Assembly (NCBI GenBank): GCA_947649615.1 | Contig: CANSSG010000001.1 | Coordinates: 180,296-244,295 of the forward strand | Length of the DNA stretch: 64,000 nt | Source of the DNA: an uncultured Clostridia bacterium | Lineage (GTDB): Bacteria; Bacillota; Clostridia; Oscillospirales; Oscillospiraceae | Direction: 5' to 3' | Part shown: positions 8,230-16,630 of the stretch, piece after piece | Layout of the letters: each line of letters opens with the position of its first letter | Numbering within the stretch: the first letter of the stretch is position 1 | Notes under the pieces: model-generated | Seen by the model: only the letters and a program-made list of their open reading frames with translations | What the model was told of the DNA's origin: nothing | Database searches by the model: none | Translations under genes and position numbers: made by a program

Positions 8230-9316
8230 GATCATACACGCCGCCGACTTCCATCTGGACAGCGCCTTCGGCGGGCTGCCCGTGGAAAAGGCCCGGGAAC
8301 GGCGGCGGGAAAGCCGGGACCTCCTGCGCCGCCTGGCAGACCTGGCCCGGCAGGAGGAAGCCGAGGTGCTGCTCCTCAGCGGCGACCTCTTTGACGGCGA
8401 GCGGGTGTTCCCGGAAACCCTGGAGCGGATGGGGGAGGTGCTGGATGAACTGAACATCCCCGTGTTCATCGCGCCGGGGAACCACGACCCGTATACGCCG
8501 ATCAGCCCCTACGCCCTCCGGCGGTGGCCGGAGAATGTGCATATTTTCAGCAAAGATACCATTGAGGGCGTTGCCCTGCCGGATTTGGGGTGCGTGGTCT
8601 ACGGCGCGGCCTTTACGGGGCAGGCAAAGGCGGAACAGGTCTTGGCCGGGTTCTCCGTGCCGGAGGACGGAAAGGTCCATCTGCTGTGCCTCCACGGGGA
8701 CGTGGGGGGCGTGAACGCCGCGTATGGGCCGGTCCTGCGGGAGCAGCTTGCCGCCAGCGGCGTGCAGTATGCCGCTTTGGGCCACGTCCATCAGTACAGC
8801 GGCGTACAGCAGGACGGAGCCACCGCCTGGGCGTATCCGGGCTGCCCGGAGGGCAGGGGGTTCGATGAACTGGGGGACAAGGGCGTCCTGGTTGGCTCTG
8901 TGGACAAGGGCGGGGCGCGGCTCCGGTTTGTGCCGCTGTGCCGTAGGCGCTACCGCATCCTCGAAGCCGATGTGACGGACCGGTCCCCGCGGGAAGCCCT
9001 GGAAGCCGCTGCGCCGGAGACGGCGGCGGAGGATATCTGCCGGATTGTCTTTACCGGGGAGGCCGGGGAGCGGGGCGTGGACCTGCCTGCCTTGGAGGGG
9101 GCGTACCGGGACCGGTTCTATGCCCTGGAGCTGCGGGATAAGACGCGGCCCGCCCAGAGCCTTTGGGCCAGGGCGGGGGAGGATTCCCTGCGGGGGCTGT
9201 TTTTGCAGTCCATGAAAAGCCGTTACGATGCCGCGCCGGACAGTGCGGCTCGAGATGAAATCGCGCTGGCCGTCCGGTTCGGGCTGGCGGCGCTGGATGG
9301 GAGAGATTTGGATTGA
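8222..9316 (+). CDS. SbcD/YhaO-like DNA repair exonuclease (metallophosphoesterase)
   Basis: The 364-residue calcineurin-like phosphoesterase has the Mre11/SbcD pattern: HAADFHLDS, LLSGDLFDGE, IAPGNHDPY, LLCLHGDVG and AALGHVHQYSG. The length and C-terminal domain fit YhaO rather than full SbcD. The usual partner, a large SMC-like ATPase (YhaN/SbcC), is not next door; an asparaginase follows instead. The start ATG 8222 has AAGGAGG upstream. Confidence 0.85.
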   Translation: MPKIIHAADFHLDSAFGGLPVEKARERRRESRDLLRRLADLARQEEAEVLLLSGDLFDGERVFPETLERMGEVLDELNIPVFIAPGNHDPYTPISPYALRRWPENVHIFSKDTIEGVALPDLGCVVYGAAFTGQAKAEQVLAGFSVPEDGKVHLLCLHGDVGGVNAAYGPVLREQLAASGVQYAALGHVHQYSGVQQDGATAWAYPGCPEGRGFDELGDKGVLVGSVDKGGARLRFVPLCRRRYRILEADVTDRSPREALEAAAPETAAEDICRIVFTGEAGERGVDLPALEGAYRDRFYALELRDKTRPAQSLWARAGEDSLRGLFLQSMKSRYDAAPDSAARDEIALAVRFGLAALDGRDLD

Positions 9317-10311
9317 TGAAAAAAATTCTGTTAATCGGGACAGGCGGCACAATCGCGTCGGAAATGGGCGAGAACGGCCTGTCCCCCGAGCTGACCAGCG
9401 AACAGCTTTTGAAGTACATCCCCGACATTTCCGGTATTTGCCAGATTTCCTGCCTGCAATTGTTCAGCCTGGACAGCACCAATATCCAGCCGAAGCACTG
9501 GGCCAGGGTGGCGGAGGCCATCCGGGCGCATTACCGGGAGTTTGACGGGTTCGTCATCTCCCACGGCACCGACACGATGGCCTATACGGCGGCGGGGCTG
9601 AGCTACCTGGTTCAGGGAAGCCCTAAGCCGATCGTGCTGACCGGGGCGCAGAAGCCGATTGGCTTTGAAACCACCGACAGCAAGCAGAACCTCCGGGACG
9701 CGGTGACGGTGGCGGCGTCGGATATGGCGGGGGTAGTGCTGGTGTTTAATGGGAAGATCATCCTGGGTACCCGGGCCAGGAAAACCCACAGCAAAAGCTT
9801 TGAAGCCTTTTCCAGCATCAATTATCCCCTGCTGGGCATGGTGCGGGATGGACGGATCATCCGCTACATCCGCCCCGAAGCCCGGGCCGTACCCCAGTTT
9901 TACGACAAAGTCAATCCCGGCGTGGCGCTGCTGAAGCTGATCCCCGGGACGGACTGCGGCGTGGCGGCGTACTTGCTGGAGCGCAACGATGCGCTGATTA
10001 TCGAGAGCTTCGGCGTGGGGGGGCTGCCCACCTACAAGGCCGGGGACTACTACGAGACGGTGAAAGCCGGGCTGGACGCGGGCAAAACCGTGGTCATGAC
10101 GACCCAGGTGGAAAACGAGGGCAGCGACCTGTCCGTGTACCATGTGGGCAGCAGCATCAAGCGGAACCTGCCGATTCTGGAAGCCTACGACATGACGACC
10201 GAGGCGGTATGCGCCAAGCTGATGTGGATATTAGGCCAGACCACCGACCGGAATTGGGTGGAGGAGCTATTTTATACCCCGGTGGCTTACGATATTTTGA
10301 CAGGGAAATAG
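9316..10311 (+). CDS. ansA: Type I L-asparaginase
   Basis: It hydrolyses L-asparagine to aspartate and ammonia, probably in the cytoplasm because no signal peptide is present. The 331 residues carry the catalytic threonine motif GTGGTIAS (T12) and the second motif SHGTDTMAYTA (T85, D86). The ATG overlaps the previous stop by one base (TGATG). It is the last gene of the operon and converges with a nucleoside phosphorylase. Confidence 0.92.
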   Translation: MKKILLIGTGGTIASEMGENGLSPELTSEQLLKYIPDISGICQISCLQLFSLDSTNIQPKHWARVAEAIRAHYREFDGFVISHGTDTMAYTAAGLSYLVQGSPKPIVLTGAQKPIGFETTDSKQNLRDAVTVAASDMAGVVLVFNGKIILGTRARKTHSKSFEAFSSINYPLLGMVRDGRIIRYIRPEARAVPQFYDKVNPGVALLKLIPGTDCGVAAYLLERNDALIIESFGVGGLPTYKAGDYYETVKAGLDAGKTVVMTTQVENEGSDLSVYHVGSSIKRNLPILEAYDMTTEAVCAKLMWILGQTTDRNWVEELFYTPVAYDILTGK

Positions 10312-10336
10312 AAAACCGCCCCCGGAAGGGGGCGGT
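10311..10336 (-). terminator. Bidirectional terminator between convergent genes
   Basis: ACCGCCCCC-GGAA-GGGGGCGGT is a perfect 9-bp hairpin between ansA and the convergent phosphorylase gene. The T-run (TTTTC) lies on the minus strand, so it mainly serves the phosphorylase gene. Confidence 0.75.
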
Positions 10337-10341
10337 GGGCT

Positions 10342-11100
10342 TTACAGGCGGATGGCGGCTTCCAGCGCGGCGCGCAGATACGCTTCATAGCTCGAAGCAG
10401 GGGTTGCGCCCATGGTGCGGGGGTCCCATACGCTGCCGGCCAGGCTGTCATCGGCGTATAGGAATTGATAGGCCTCCGCGCCCCGGAACTGCGCCGCCGC
10501 CATGACGGAAGCGCATTCCATGTCTACGGCGATGCATCCTTCTGCCCGGCGTTTCTCCATATTGTTCCGCGTCTCGCGGTAAAAGCCGTCGGTGGTCCAG
10601 ACCTTTCCCAGGATGTATGGCAGCGCCAGTTCATCAAATATTTCCGCCAGGCGCCGGTGGGTGGGAACCTCCACATAATCCCCGGCGGGGAGATAGTGGT
10701 AACTGGTTCCCTCGTCCCGGTACGCGGCGGTGGGCAGGATAAAGCGTCCGGCGGCAATGCCTTCATCCAGCGCGCCGCAGGAGCCGTAAAGCAAAACCTT
10801 CTTCGCCCCTCTGGCCAGTATGCCCTCCAGCAGGCACACGGTACCCGCGCCGCCCATCAGGGAGTGGAGGATCCCTACCCTCCGCCCCTGCCAGCAGAGC
10901 GCGTAGACGGGGATTTCCCGCCCTCCGCGCAGAACAGCGGCCGGCTCCGCCGGGCAGACCTGCTGCAGAAGCCGGAAGGTGCGGTCCTGGAACGTCATAA
11001 TGACCGTCTCGGGAAAGTTGTCCACCGGCTGATACGAGCGCGACAATTTGACCTGTACGATTTCTTCGGAATCGGGGTCAAAGGTATGTATAATGCTCAT
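10342..11100 (-). CDS. Nucleoside phosphorylase (uridine phosphorylase-like)
   Basis: This is a 252-residue PNP_UDP_1 family enzyme that cleaves nucleosides with phosphate. Visible motifs are GILHSLMGGAGTV, LLYGSCGALDEGI (phosphate/ribose binding) and the MECASVMAAA segment that binds ribose hydroxyls. The reading frame continues upstream to 11355, but that part is Pro/Arg-rich antisense of the neighbouring zinc-ribbon gene, so I start at MSIIHTFDP (ATG 11100). Substrate (uridine versus purine) cannot be settled from sequence. Confidence 0.85.
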   Translation of the reverse strand: MSIIHTFDPDSEEIVQVKLSRSYQPVDNFPETVIMTFQDRTFRLLQQVCPAEPAAVLRGGREIPVYALCWQGRRVGILHSLMGGAGTVCLLEGILARGAKKVLLYGSCGALDEGIAAGRFILPTAAYRDEGTSYHYLPAGDYVEVPTHRRLAEIFDELALPYILGKVWTTDGFYRETRNNMEKRRAEGCIAVDMECASVMAAAQFRGAEAYQFLYADDSLAGSVWDPRTMGATPASSYEAYLRAALEAAIRL

Positions 11101-11110
11101 CCTGCCGCCC

Positions 11111-11713
11111 TCAATGTATCGGTGCGCCGCAGTTGGCGCAGAATTTTGCGCCCTCCCCGGCCGGGGCCGCGCCGCACACGGGGCAGGCCTTTTGGGCGGC
11201 GGGCCGTCCGCAGTTGGGGCAGAATTTCGCGCCCTCCGGCAGGGCTTCGCCGCAGCCGGGACAGCGGGGCGCGGGAGGTTCCTCCTGGGGCTTCTCCGCA
11301 AAGTCGTTGATGTCCAGGGGCTTGCCCAGGAAAATATACCGCTGGATAAAATCAAAAATATCCTGGGGCAGGTTGGACTGGCTGATGGCCCCGATGGCGG
11401 CGGTCAGTAGCAGCGGCGCAAAAACGATGTACCCCACCGTAGCCGCCCCCAGCTTATCCACCCAGCGGCCCGCGCCCAGGTCTACGGACAGGGAGTCCCC
11501 GTACACCTGAAGCCGGATCTGGACGGCCTTGTCCATGCCTATAAACTTTTTCCAGTTCTCTGGCTGCCGCGCTTGGATGAAATAGCTGGTTTCGGACTGG
11601 CTGACGCCCTCCGTCTCCAAGTGCTTCTGGGTTTGCAGGTAATCCTCCAGGGCATGGGCTACGTCCTCCAGGGTAAGATTGCCGCTTAAGCGGAATACCT
11701 TAGTGTCCGCCAT
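11111..11713 (-). CDS. Double zinc-ribbon protein with one predicted membrane segment
   Basis: In the 200 residues, about 1-85 are a globular domain of unknown type, about 90-115 form a hydrophobic stretch (AATVGYIVFAPLLLTAAIGA), and the C-terminus carries two zinc ribbons, CPGCGEALPEGAKFCPNCG and CPVCG...FCANCG. Start supported by CGGAGG upstream. It lies 10 bases before the phosphorylase gene, so the two may be cotranscribed. Function unknown. Confidence 0.75.
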   Translation of the reverse strand: MADTKVFRLSGNLTLEDVAHALEDYLQTQKHLETEGVSQSETSYFIQARQPENWKKFIGMDKAVQIRLQVYGDSLSVDLGAGRWVDKLGAATVGYIVFAPLLLTAAIGAISQSNLPQDIFDFIQRYIFLGKPLDINDFAEKPQEEPPAPRCPGCGEALPEGAKFCPNCGRPAAQKACPVCGAAPAGEGAKFCANCGAPIH

Positions 11714-11894
11714 GTTGCCGTCCTCCGTTCTCCGCCCTGCGGGCGGTGGTTTGTTGGGCCGATTGTACCACGGCGGCGGGGAAATGTCAATTTTCCTTCA
11801 GGCGGAAAACCCAGGAAAATATCATCCCGCTAAACAGGCATGCCAGCCCGCAGCGCAGCAGCATCCCAAAACGCCCTTCCCATTCATATCCGGC

Positions 11895-12785
11895 TCACAG
11901 TTCCAGCTTCGGACCCAGCAGCAGCCACGCCACGCCGCAGAGGGCGCCGCCTACAGGGTAAATGATGACGGCGGAATCCCAGTTATCCCAGCCCAGTCCG
12001 AAAACCAGAAAGATTGCCGTGGCCAGCGTCATGATGACGCCGCAGGCGGTGATGGCGCGGCGGCGGCGCTCCTTGTCCTCGGGGGAAGGGTTGTTTTGGC
12101 GGTTGTATTTGGGGATGTTGTATTTATCTTCCAGCATCCCGCCGTAAATGATGAAGTAGACCGAGCAGGCCACAATCAGCATGAACAGCGCGCCCGCAAG
12201 GGATTCATAAGGCTCCCGTTCCGGAAAGGCGGTGAAAAATAAGAGCAGCAGGACCAGGCCGAACAAGATGCCGCCCACGCCGCCCGCGATATACCAGATG
12301 TACCGGCGGCGGAAATTTGCTTTCTCTTTTTCGGAGTAAAAGTCCGGGATGGCGGGGTACTGTTTGCGAAAGTTGTCCTCTTCCATACCGCTGGCTACCA
12401 TGACAACCGCGCTGATTGCTACGATGAGCATGAACAGCGCCGCGCTGGGCATATCGCCGATGCGTCCGTAGAGCAGCATCATGACCGCCGTTCCGGCCAC
12501 GATGGCGGAAACGGCCCCGGCGATCTTGCGGGCGTAGAGGGTCATGAAGCGGTCGTAGCCCGCCGTGTCCTCACTGAGGGATTTTTCCACGCTGCCCCGC
12601 AGGAGGGTGTCCAAATCCGTATGGAACATATCGCAGAGCTTGATTAAGGTGTCCATCTCGGGGAAGCTTGCGCCGGACTCCCATTTGGAGACAGACTGGC
12701 GGCTGACATTCAGGCGCTCGGCCAGCTGCTCCTGGGTAACGCCCTCCCGGGCGCGGAGAAATTGAAGGTTTTCGGCTAGTGACAT
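11895..12785 (-). CDS. XRE-family regulator with a multi-pass membrane domain
   Basis: Residues about 6-60 form a Cro/C1-type helix-turn-helix (TQEQLAERLNVSRQSVSKWE). The remainder has about six hydrophobic segments (for example IAGAVSAIVAGTAVMMLLYG and LFGLVLLLLFFTAF) interspersed with basic loops. Such HTH-membrane fusions are common in Firmicutes and probably sense envelope or membrane-active signals. A ribosome site AAGGAGGG precedes the ATG. A possible promoter has TATAAT at 12817-12822. Target genes are not identifiable. Confidence 0.85.
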   Translation of the reverse strand: MSLAENLQFLRAREGVTQEQLAERLNVSRQSVSKWESGASFPEMDTLIKLCDMFHTDLDTLLRGSVEKSLSEDTAGYDRFMTLYARKIAGAVSAIVAGTAVMMLLYGRIGDMPSAALFMLIVAISAVVMVASGMEEDNFRKQYPAIPDFYSEKEKANFRRRYIWYIAGGVGGILFGLVLLLLFFTAFPEREPYESLAGALFMLIVACSVYFIIYGGMLEDKYNIPKYNRQNNPSPEDKERRRRAITACGVIMTLATAIFLVFGLGWDNWDSAVIIYPVGGALCGVAWLLLGPKLEL

Positions 12786-12965
12786 TTTACATGCCCTCCT
12801 TGTCTGTGATGGCTTTATTATAGCCTTGCACGGCCCGCAACGCCAGGTAGTTGCAGTTGCTTTTCGGTGGATATGATGTAAACTTGCGGTTGCAATGGGG
12901 GTTTTCCCGGTTTTTTAAGCCTTTTTTACAGTATACCACGGCTTGGCGCTTTGCGCAAGTTTTGG

Positions 12966-12978
12966 CTTTGGACGCCCC
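12966..12978. repeat. Left copy of a 13-bp direct repeat bounding an AT-rich island
   Basis: CTTTGGACGCCCC here is repeated exactly at 13818-13830. The two copies enclose the AT-rich DUF3267-like gene. They could be insertion-site duplications or recombination endpoints. Confidence 0.45.
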
Positions 12979-13031
12979 TTTTGAGTAACGTGTTGCTGGG
13001 ATATAATTTCGGCAGTTTCTACAAAAGCACA

Positions 13032-13060
13032 TTGATACAATGGAAACTATGCGCTATAAT
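13032..13060 (+). promoter_or_regulatory. Promoter of the DUF3267-like gene
   Basis: TTGATA (13032-13037), 17 bases, TATAAT (13055-13060), 37 bases before the TTG start. The rest of the 12786-13097 interval holds the leader of the divergent XRE gene and no convincing gene. Confidence 0.75.
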
Positions 13061-13097
13061 CAATTTGGCAAATCGGAATTTTACGAGGTGAAGCAAA

Positions 13098-13697
13098 TTG
13101 ATAAAATACGTGAAAAATATTGATGATATAAGTCAATATCAGTGTGGGAAACTCCCTGCAAATGCGCAAAAGCTTGATACACCAGCTACAATGGATGAGA
13201 TGATGAAGAAATCGCTTCCTATTGCAGTAATATTGTGTACCGTTATGTTCTTGACTCTGTTTATTAAAACATTTACAAATAAAGTATTGGCTATTTTTCC
13301 ACCAGCAGTGTTAGGCGGGGTTTTGATTGGCTTTTTGCTGTTGATTGTTCATGAATGGTTACATGCTATAGCTTATCCAAGTGTAGCAGAGGTATCCATT
13401 GGTAAATTGAAAGGCAAAATGGTTTGGGTTGCATTAGCATCTTTTCCGCTAAAAAGAAGTCGATTTATAATTATGTGCCTATTGCCATTTTTACTTGGAA
13501 TTGTACCCTGGGTGCTATTTATATTATCAGCGTCACAAAACACAGTGTTCAATGGATTGATGTTTGGAGTGGCATGTATGGGGATGGTATCTCCATACCC
13601 TGATGTATATAATGTTATTACAGTACTAAAACAAGCAAAGAATACTGATAATATCATGTTTTGGGGTGATGACATATATCGTATTTCTTCATGTTAA
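13098..13697 (+). CDS. DUF3267-like membrane protein with HExxH motif
   Basis: The 199-residue protein has four or five hydrophobic segments and HEWLHA (an HExxH zinc-metalloprotease motif) inside a membrane segment, as in DUF3267 proteins, which are thought to be site-2-protease-like. The start is TTG, supported by GAGGTG 7 bases upstream. Base composition is strikingly AT-rich compared with all neighbours, and a 13-bp direct repeat encloses the gene; both suggest recent transfer. No peptidase substrate can be named. Confidence 0.7.
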   Translation: MIKYVKNIDDISQYQCGKLPANAQKLDTPATMDEMMKKSLPIAVILCTVMFLTLFIKTFTNKVLAIFPPAVLGGVLIGFLLLIVHEWLHAIAYPSVAEVSIGKLKGKMVWVALASFPLKRSRFIIMCLLPFLLGIVPWVLFILSASQNTVFNGLMFGVACMGMVSPYPDVYNVITVLKQAKNTDNIMFWGDDIYRISSC

Positions 13698-13817
13698 AAT
13701 ATCAAGGAAATTTCGGTTTATCGGACAGTCATCCATCAACAGGGGATTGCTTGCTTTGGATATTTTGACGTGCAGTTTGACGAAGCGGCTTTTGGCAACA
13801 CCAATCCGAAAAGGGAA

Positions 13818-13830
13818 CTTTGGACGCCCC
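13818..13830. repeat. Right copy of the 13-bp direct repeat
   Basis: CTTTGGACGCCCC is identical to 12966-12978. GC content returns to the local norm immediately after this copy. Confidence 0.45.
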
Positions 13831-13868
13831 AGGCCCCGGCCGGTAGAAGAAGAAAGGAATCACCGTTC

Positions 13869-14447
13869 ATGTACAAATTTTTCGCCTATATCTCCAGAAT
13901 GAAATATATTACCCGATGGTCTCTGATGCGCAACAGCGTATCGGAAAACACCCAGGAACACAGCCATATGGTGGCTGTATTGTCCCACGCCTTGGGGGTA
14001 ATCGGGAGGGACGTCTTTGGGAAAAATTACAGCCCGGACGCCTGCGCCGCGGCGGCGCTGTTCCACGACGCGTCCGAAATCTTTACCGGAGACCTGCCTA
14101 CGCCGATCAAATACTACTCCCCCGCCATCCGGGACGCCTACCACCAGGTAGAGGCGGAAGCGACGGAAAAACTCCTCTCTCTGCTGCCGGAAGAGCTGAG
14201 GGGGGCGTATGCCCCCGTGCTTCAGGAAACCGATCCCGAAATCCGCCGTATCGTCAAGGCCGCCGACAAACTCTCCGCCTATATCAAGTGCCTGGAGGAG
14301 CTGGAAGCCGGTAACAATGAGTTCGGCGACGCCGCCGGGGAAACCCTGGAGGCCCTGCGCGGCATGCATATGGAAGAGGTCTCCTGGTTCTTAGACCATT
14401 TCGCGGAGGCCTTCGGCCTGACATTGGACGGCCTGCAAAGGGGCTGA
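13869..14447 (+). CDS. yfbR: YfbR-like 5'-deoxynucleotidase (HD domain)
   Basis: The 192-residue HD-superfamily phosphohydrolase removes phosphate from deoxynucleoside monophosphates in relatives. Metal-binding residues appear in ENTQEHSHMVAVLSH and AALFHDASEIFTGDLPTP, with a later KAADKLSAY. ATG 13869 begins MYKFFAYISRMKYITRW, the usual family N-terminus. The reading frame stays open upstream to about 13770, but that segment has no family similarity that I can see. Confidence 0.9.
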   Translation: MYKFFAYISRMKYITRWSLMRNSVSENTQEHSHMVAVLSHALGVIGRDVFGKNYSPDACAAAALFHDASEIFTGDLPTPIKYYSPAIRDAYHQVEAEATEKLLSLLPEELRGAYAPVLQETDPEIRRIVKAADKLSAYIKCLEELEAGNNEFGDAAGETLEALRGMHMEEVSWFLDHFAEAFGLTLDGLQRG

Positions 14448-14502
14448 CGGCCGCTTTTGCGGAAAATGTTGGGGAAAAACCACCCCGTTTTGGAAAAAAC
14501 TC

Positions 14503-14531
14503 TTGCATCTGCGGCGGGATGGTGGTATAAT
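14503..14531 (+). promoter_or_regulatory. Promoter of the rimP-nusA-infB operon
   Basis: TTGCAT (14503-14508), 17 bases, TATAAT (14526-14531). It leaves a leader of about 127 bases before rimP, containing a terminator-like hairpin. Confidence 0.8.
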
Positions 14532-14554
14532 GCCTTTGTAAGTATGGGTAAACC

Positions 14555-14583
14555 AGAGTGGACTTTTGGGTCCGCTCTTTTTC
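14555..14583 (+). terminator. Attenuator-like terminator in the rimP leader
   Basis: AGAGTGGAC-TTTTGG-GTCCGCTCT is a perfect 9-bp hairpin followed by TTTTC, placed between the promoter and rimP. It has the shape of an intrinsic terminator in the leader of an operon encoding the elongation factor NusA, so feedback control by NusA or by another readthrough signal is plausible. The mechanism is inferred. Confidence 0.7.
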
Positions 14584-14664
14584 TTGACCTAATTCATTTG
14601 AGCAGAATTTTCCAGGTTTCCACGCCTTTCCCGCGGGGAACCGGACGAAATGCGAGGATTCGAT

Positions 14665-15120
14665 ATGGCAAAAATCACCGAACTAGTGGCGGATATGGCC
14701 CGCCCTATTGCCAGGGACGCCGGGTGCGAGCTGTGGGACGTGGAGTACGTCCGGGAAGCGGGAACCTGGTATCTGCGTATCTATATTGATAAGGACGGCG
14801 GCGTGGACATCCTGGACTGCGAAACCGTCAGCCGGAAAATCAGCGATTGGCTGGACGAGACCGACCCTATCGAGGGGAGCTACACGTTGGAGGTGTCCTC
14901 CGCCGGGGCGGAACGCCCCTTGAAGCGGCCCAGCGATTTTGAACGCTTTATGGGCAGCCCGGTGGCCGTGAAGCTCTATAAGGCGCAGGACGGGCGGAAA
15001 GAGCTCGCCGGCGTGTTGGCCGGATACAAGGATGGGGATATTACGATTACCGTGGGAAACGCCGCCATGACCTTCCCCAAGGCGGAGGTGGCCCTGTGCC
15101 GCCTGCGGATCGAGTTCTAA
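14665..15120 (+). CDS. rimP: Ribosome maturation factor RimP
   Basis: The 151-residue protein is needed for 30S subunit maturation. Family motifs: CELWDVEYVREAGTWYLRIY, IDKDGGVDILDCETVSRKI and LEVSSAGAERPLK. I chose ATG 14665 because CGAGGA lies 6 bases upstream; an in-frame ATG at 14650 is less well supported. First gene of the operon with nusA, rnpM, rplGA and infB. Confidence 0.93.
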   Translation: MAKITELVADMARPIARDAGCELWDVEYVREAGTWYLRIYIDKDGGVDILDCETVSRKISDWLDETDPIEGSYTLEVSSAGAERPLKRPSDFERFMGSPVAVKLYKAQDGRKELAGVLAGYKDGDITITVGNAAMTFPKAEVALCRLRIEF

Positions 15121-15172
15121 AAGGAAAAGCTGGAACCAACCTCTTTTTTGTAAATATAATAGGAGTAAGAAC

Positions 15173-16240
15173 ATGAAATGTGATGAAATTTTTACGGCGT
15201 TGGAACTGCTGGAAAAAGAACGGGGGATTTCTCCTACCTTCATGATGGATAAGATCATCCAGGCCTTGACCACCGCCTACAAGAAGGATCACGAGGGCGT
15301 GGAAAATGTGATCGTGGACGTGGACGAGGTCAAAAAAGACCTGAAAATGTACGTCCAGAAGGAGATCGTGGCGGACGAGGAACTGGAAAATCCCGGCACC
15401 CAGATGAGCGCCAGCGAGGCGAGGGCAAAGTATGGACGGGTAGATGTTGGCGGGGTGGTGAACATCCCGGTGGACAACGTGGAGTTTGGCCGCATCGCCG
15501 CCGGCAACGGCAAGCAGGTGATTATCCAGGGTCTCCGGGAGGCGGAGCGGGGCATGGTTTATGACGAGTTCAACTCCAAGCAGCATGAGATCCTCACCGG
15601 CGTGGTCAGCCGCATCGACCCCCGGACGGGGAACGTCTCCCTCCGCATTGGCACGGGGGCGGAGTCCACGGAAGCCATGCTGGCCGCCAGCGAGCAGATC
15701 CGGACGGAGCAGTTGGAGGAGGATCAGCACGTCAAGGTCTATGTGGTGGAGGTCCGCCGCAGCACCAGAGGGCCGCAGGTATTGATTTCCCGCACCCATC
15801 CGGGACTGGTCAAGCGGCTGTTCGAGCTGGAGGTGCCGGAAATCTTCGATGGCATCGTGGAGGTCAAATCCATCGCCCGGGAAGCCGGGAGCCGTACGAA
15901 AATGGCGGTCTGGAGCGCGGATGAAGCGATTGACCCCATCGGCGCCTGTGTCGGCCCCGCGGGGCAGCGGGTTGGCAACATCGTCAACGAGTTGCGGGGT
16001 GAAAAAATCGACATCATCAAGTACAGCGAGGACCCGGCGGAATTTATCGCCGCCTCCCTCGCCCCCGCCGACGTGGTAGAGGTGCAGCTTTCTGACGAAG
16101 GGAAGCTGTGCAGGGTGATTGTGCCAGATGACCAGCTTTCTCTTGCCATCGGCAAGGAGGGCCAGAACGCGCGGCTGGCCGCGCGGCTGACCGGGTACAA
16201 AATTGACATCAAGCCCGCTTCCTACAAGGACGAGGAGTAA
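15173..16240 (+). CDS. nusA: Transcription termination/antitermination factor NusA
   Basis: The 355-residue protein binds RNA polymerase and nascent RNA to control pausing and termination. N-terminal domain about 1-125 (ALELLEKERGIS), S1 domain about 130-200, then KH1 and KH2 (CVGPAGQRVGNIVNELRGE and SLAIGKEGQNARLAARLTG). It lacks the acidic C-terminal repeats of E. coli NusA, as is normal in Firmicutes. The ATG follows AGGAG. Confidence 0.96.
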   Translation: MKCDEIFTALELLEKERGISPTFMMDKIIQALTTAYKKDHEGVENVIVDVDEVKKDLKMYVQKEIVADEELENPGTQMSASEARAKYGRVDVGGVVNIPVDNVEFGRIAAGNGKQVIIQGLREAERGMVYDEFNSKQHEILTGVVSRIDPRTGNVSLRIGTGAESTEAMLAASEQIRTEQLEEDQHVKVYVVEVRRSTRGPQVLISRTHPGLVKRLFELEVPEIFDGIVEVKSIAREAGSRTKMAVWSADEAIDPIGACVGPAGQRVGNIVNELRGEKIDIIKYSEDPAEFIAASLAPADVVEVQLSDEGKLCRVIVPDDQLSLAIGKEGQNARLAARLTGYKIDIKPASYKDEE

Positions 16241-16320
16241 TGCCCCGCCTCAGCCCCCAGGCCAGTATCCGCGCCGGGAGCACCCAAAGCAAAGGGGGCT
16301 GGGGTCAGGTAAACGTATCT

Positions 16321-16338
16321 TTCGCGCCAAAGGCGCGA
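16321..16338 (+). other. Hairpin next to the rnpM ribosome site
   Basis: TTCGCGCC-AAA-GGCGCGAA is a perfect 8-bp stem-loop ending just before the GAGGAG ribosome site of rnpM. Upstream, CCTCAGCCCCC and GGGGGCTGGGG can also pair. No T-run follows, so translational control or mRNA processing is more likely than termination. Confidence 0.5.
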
Positions 16339-16351
16339 AGAGGAGACAAAC

Positions 16352-16630
16352 ATGCAGAAACCAAGAAAAATCCCCCAAAGGCAGTGCTTGGGCTGTCGGG
16401 AGATGAAAAATAAGAAGGATTTGATTCGCGTGGTCCGCTCCCCCGAAGGGGAAATCTCCCTGGACTTCGTGGGGAAAAAGCCGGGACGGGGCGCCTACGT
16501 CTGTCCCGACGCGGCCTGCCTTGCCAAGGCCAAAAAAAGCCGCTCCCTGGAACGGGCTTTTAAGGCCGCCGTGCCGTTGGAGGTCTATGACCTCCTGACG
16601 GAGCAGATGAGGGACGAAAGCAATGGATAA
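16352..16630 (+). CDS. rnpM: RNase P modulator RnpM (YlxR)
   Basis: The 92-residue YlxR family protein has the conserved RQCLGCREMKNKKDLIRVV start and the GRGAYVCPDAACLAKA segment. In B. subtilis the protein binds RNase P RNA and modulates its activity. It sits between nusA and rplGA as in most Firmicutes and overlaps rplGA by 8 bases. Confidence 0.92.
   Translation: MQKPRKIPQRQCLGCREMKNKKDLIRVVRSPEGEISLDFVGKKPGRGAYVCPDAACLAKAKKSRSLERAFKAAVPLEVYDLLTEQMRDESNG

Noticed and set aside
11101..11355. N-terminal extension of the nucleoside phosphorylase
   Set aside because: This part is antisense to the zinc-ribbon gene and its Pro/Arg-rich translation does not fit the enzyme family.
12787..13032. 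81-codon Cys-rich open frame on the minus strand upstream of the XRE gene
   Set aside because: It covers the promoter and leader of the XRE gene, has no ribosome site of note and no family similarity; the Cys codons look like chance.
13770..13868. N-terminal extension of YfbR
   Set aside because: The known family N-terminus starts at 13869; the upstream segment contains the 13-bp direct repeat and reads as noncoding.
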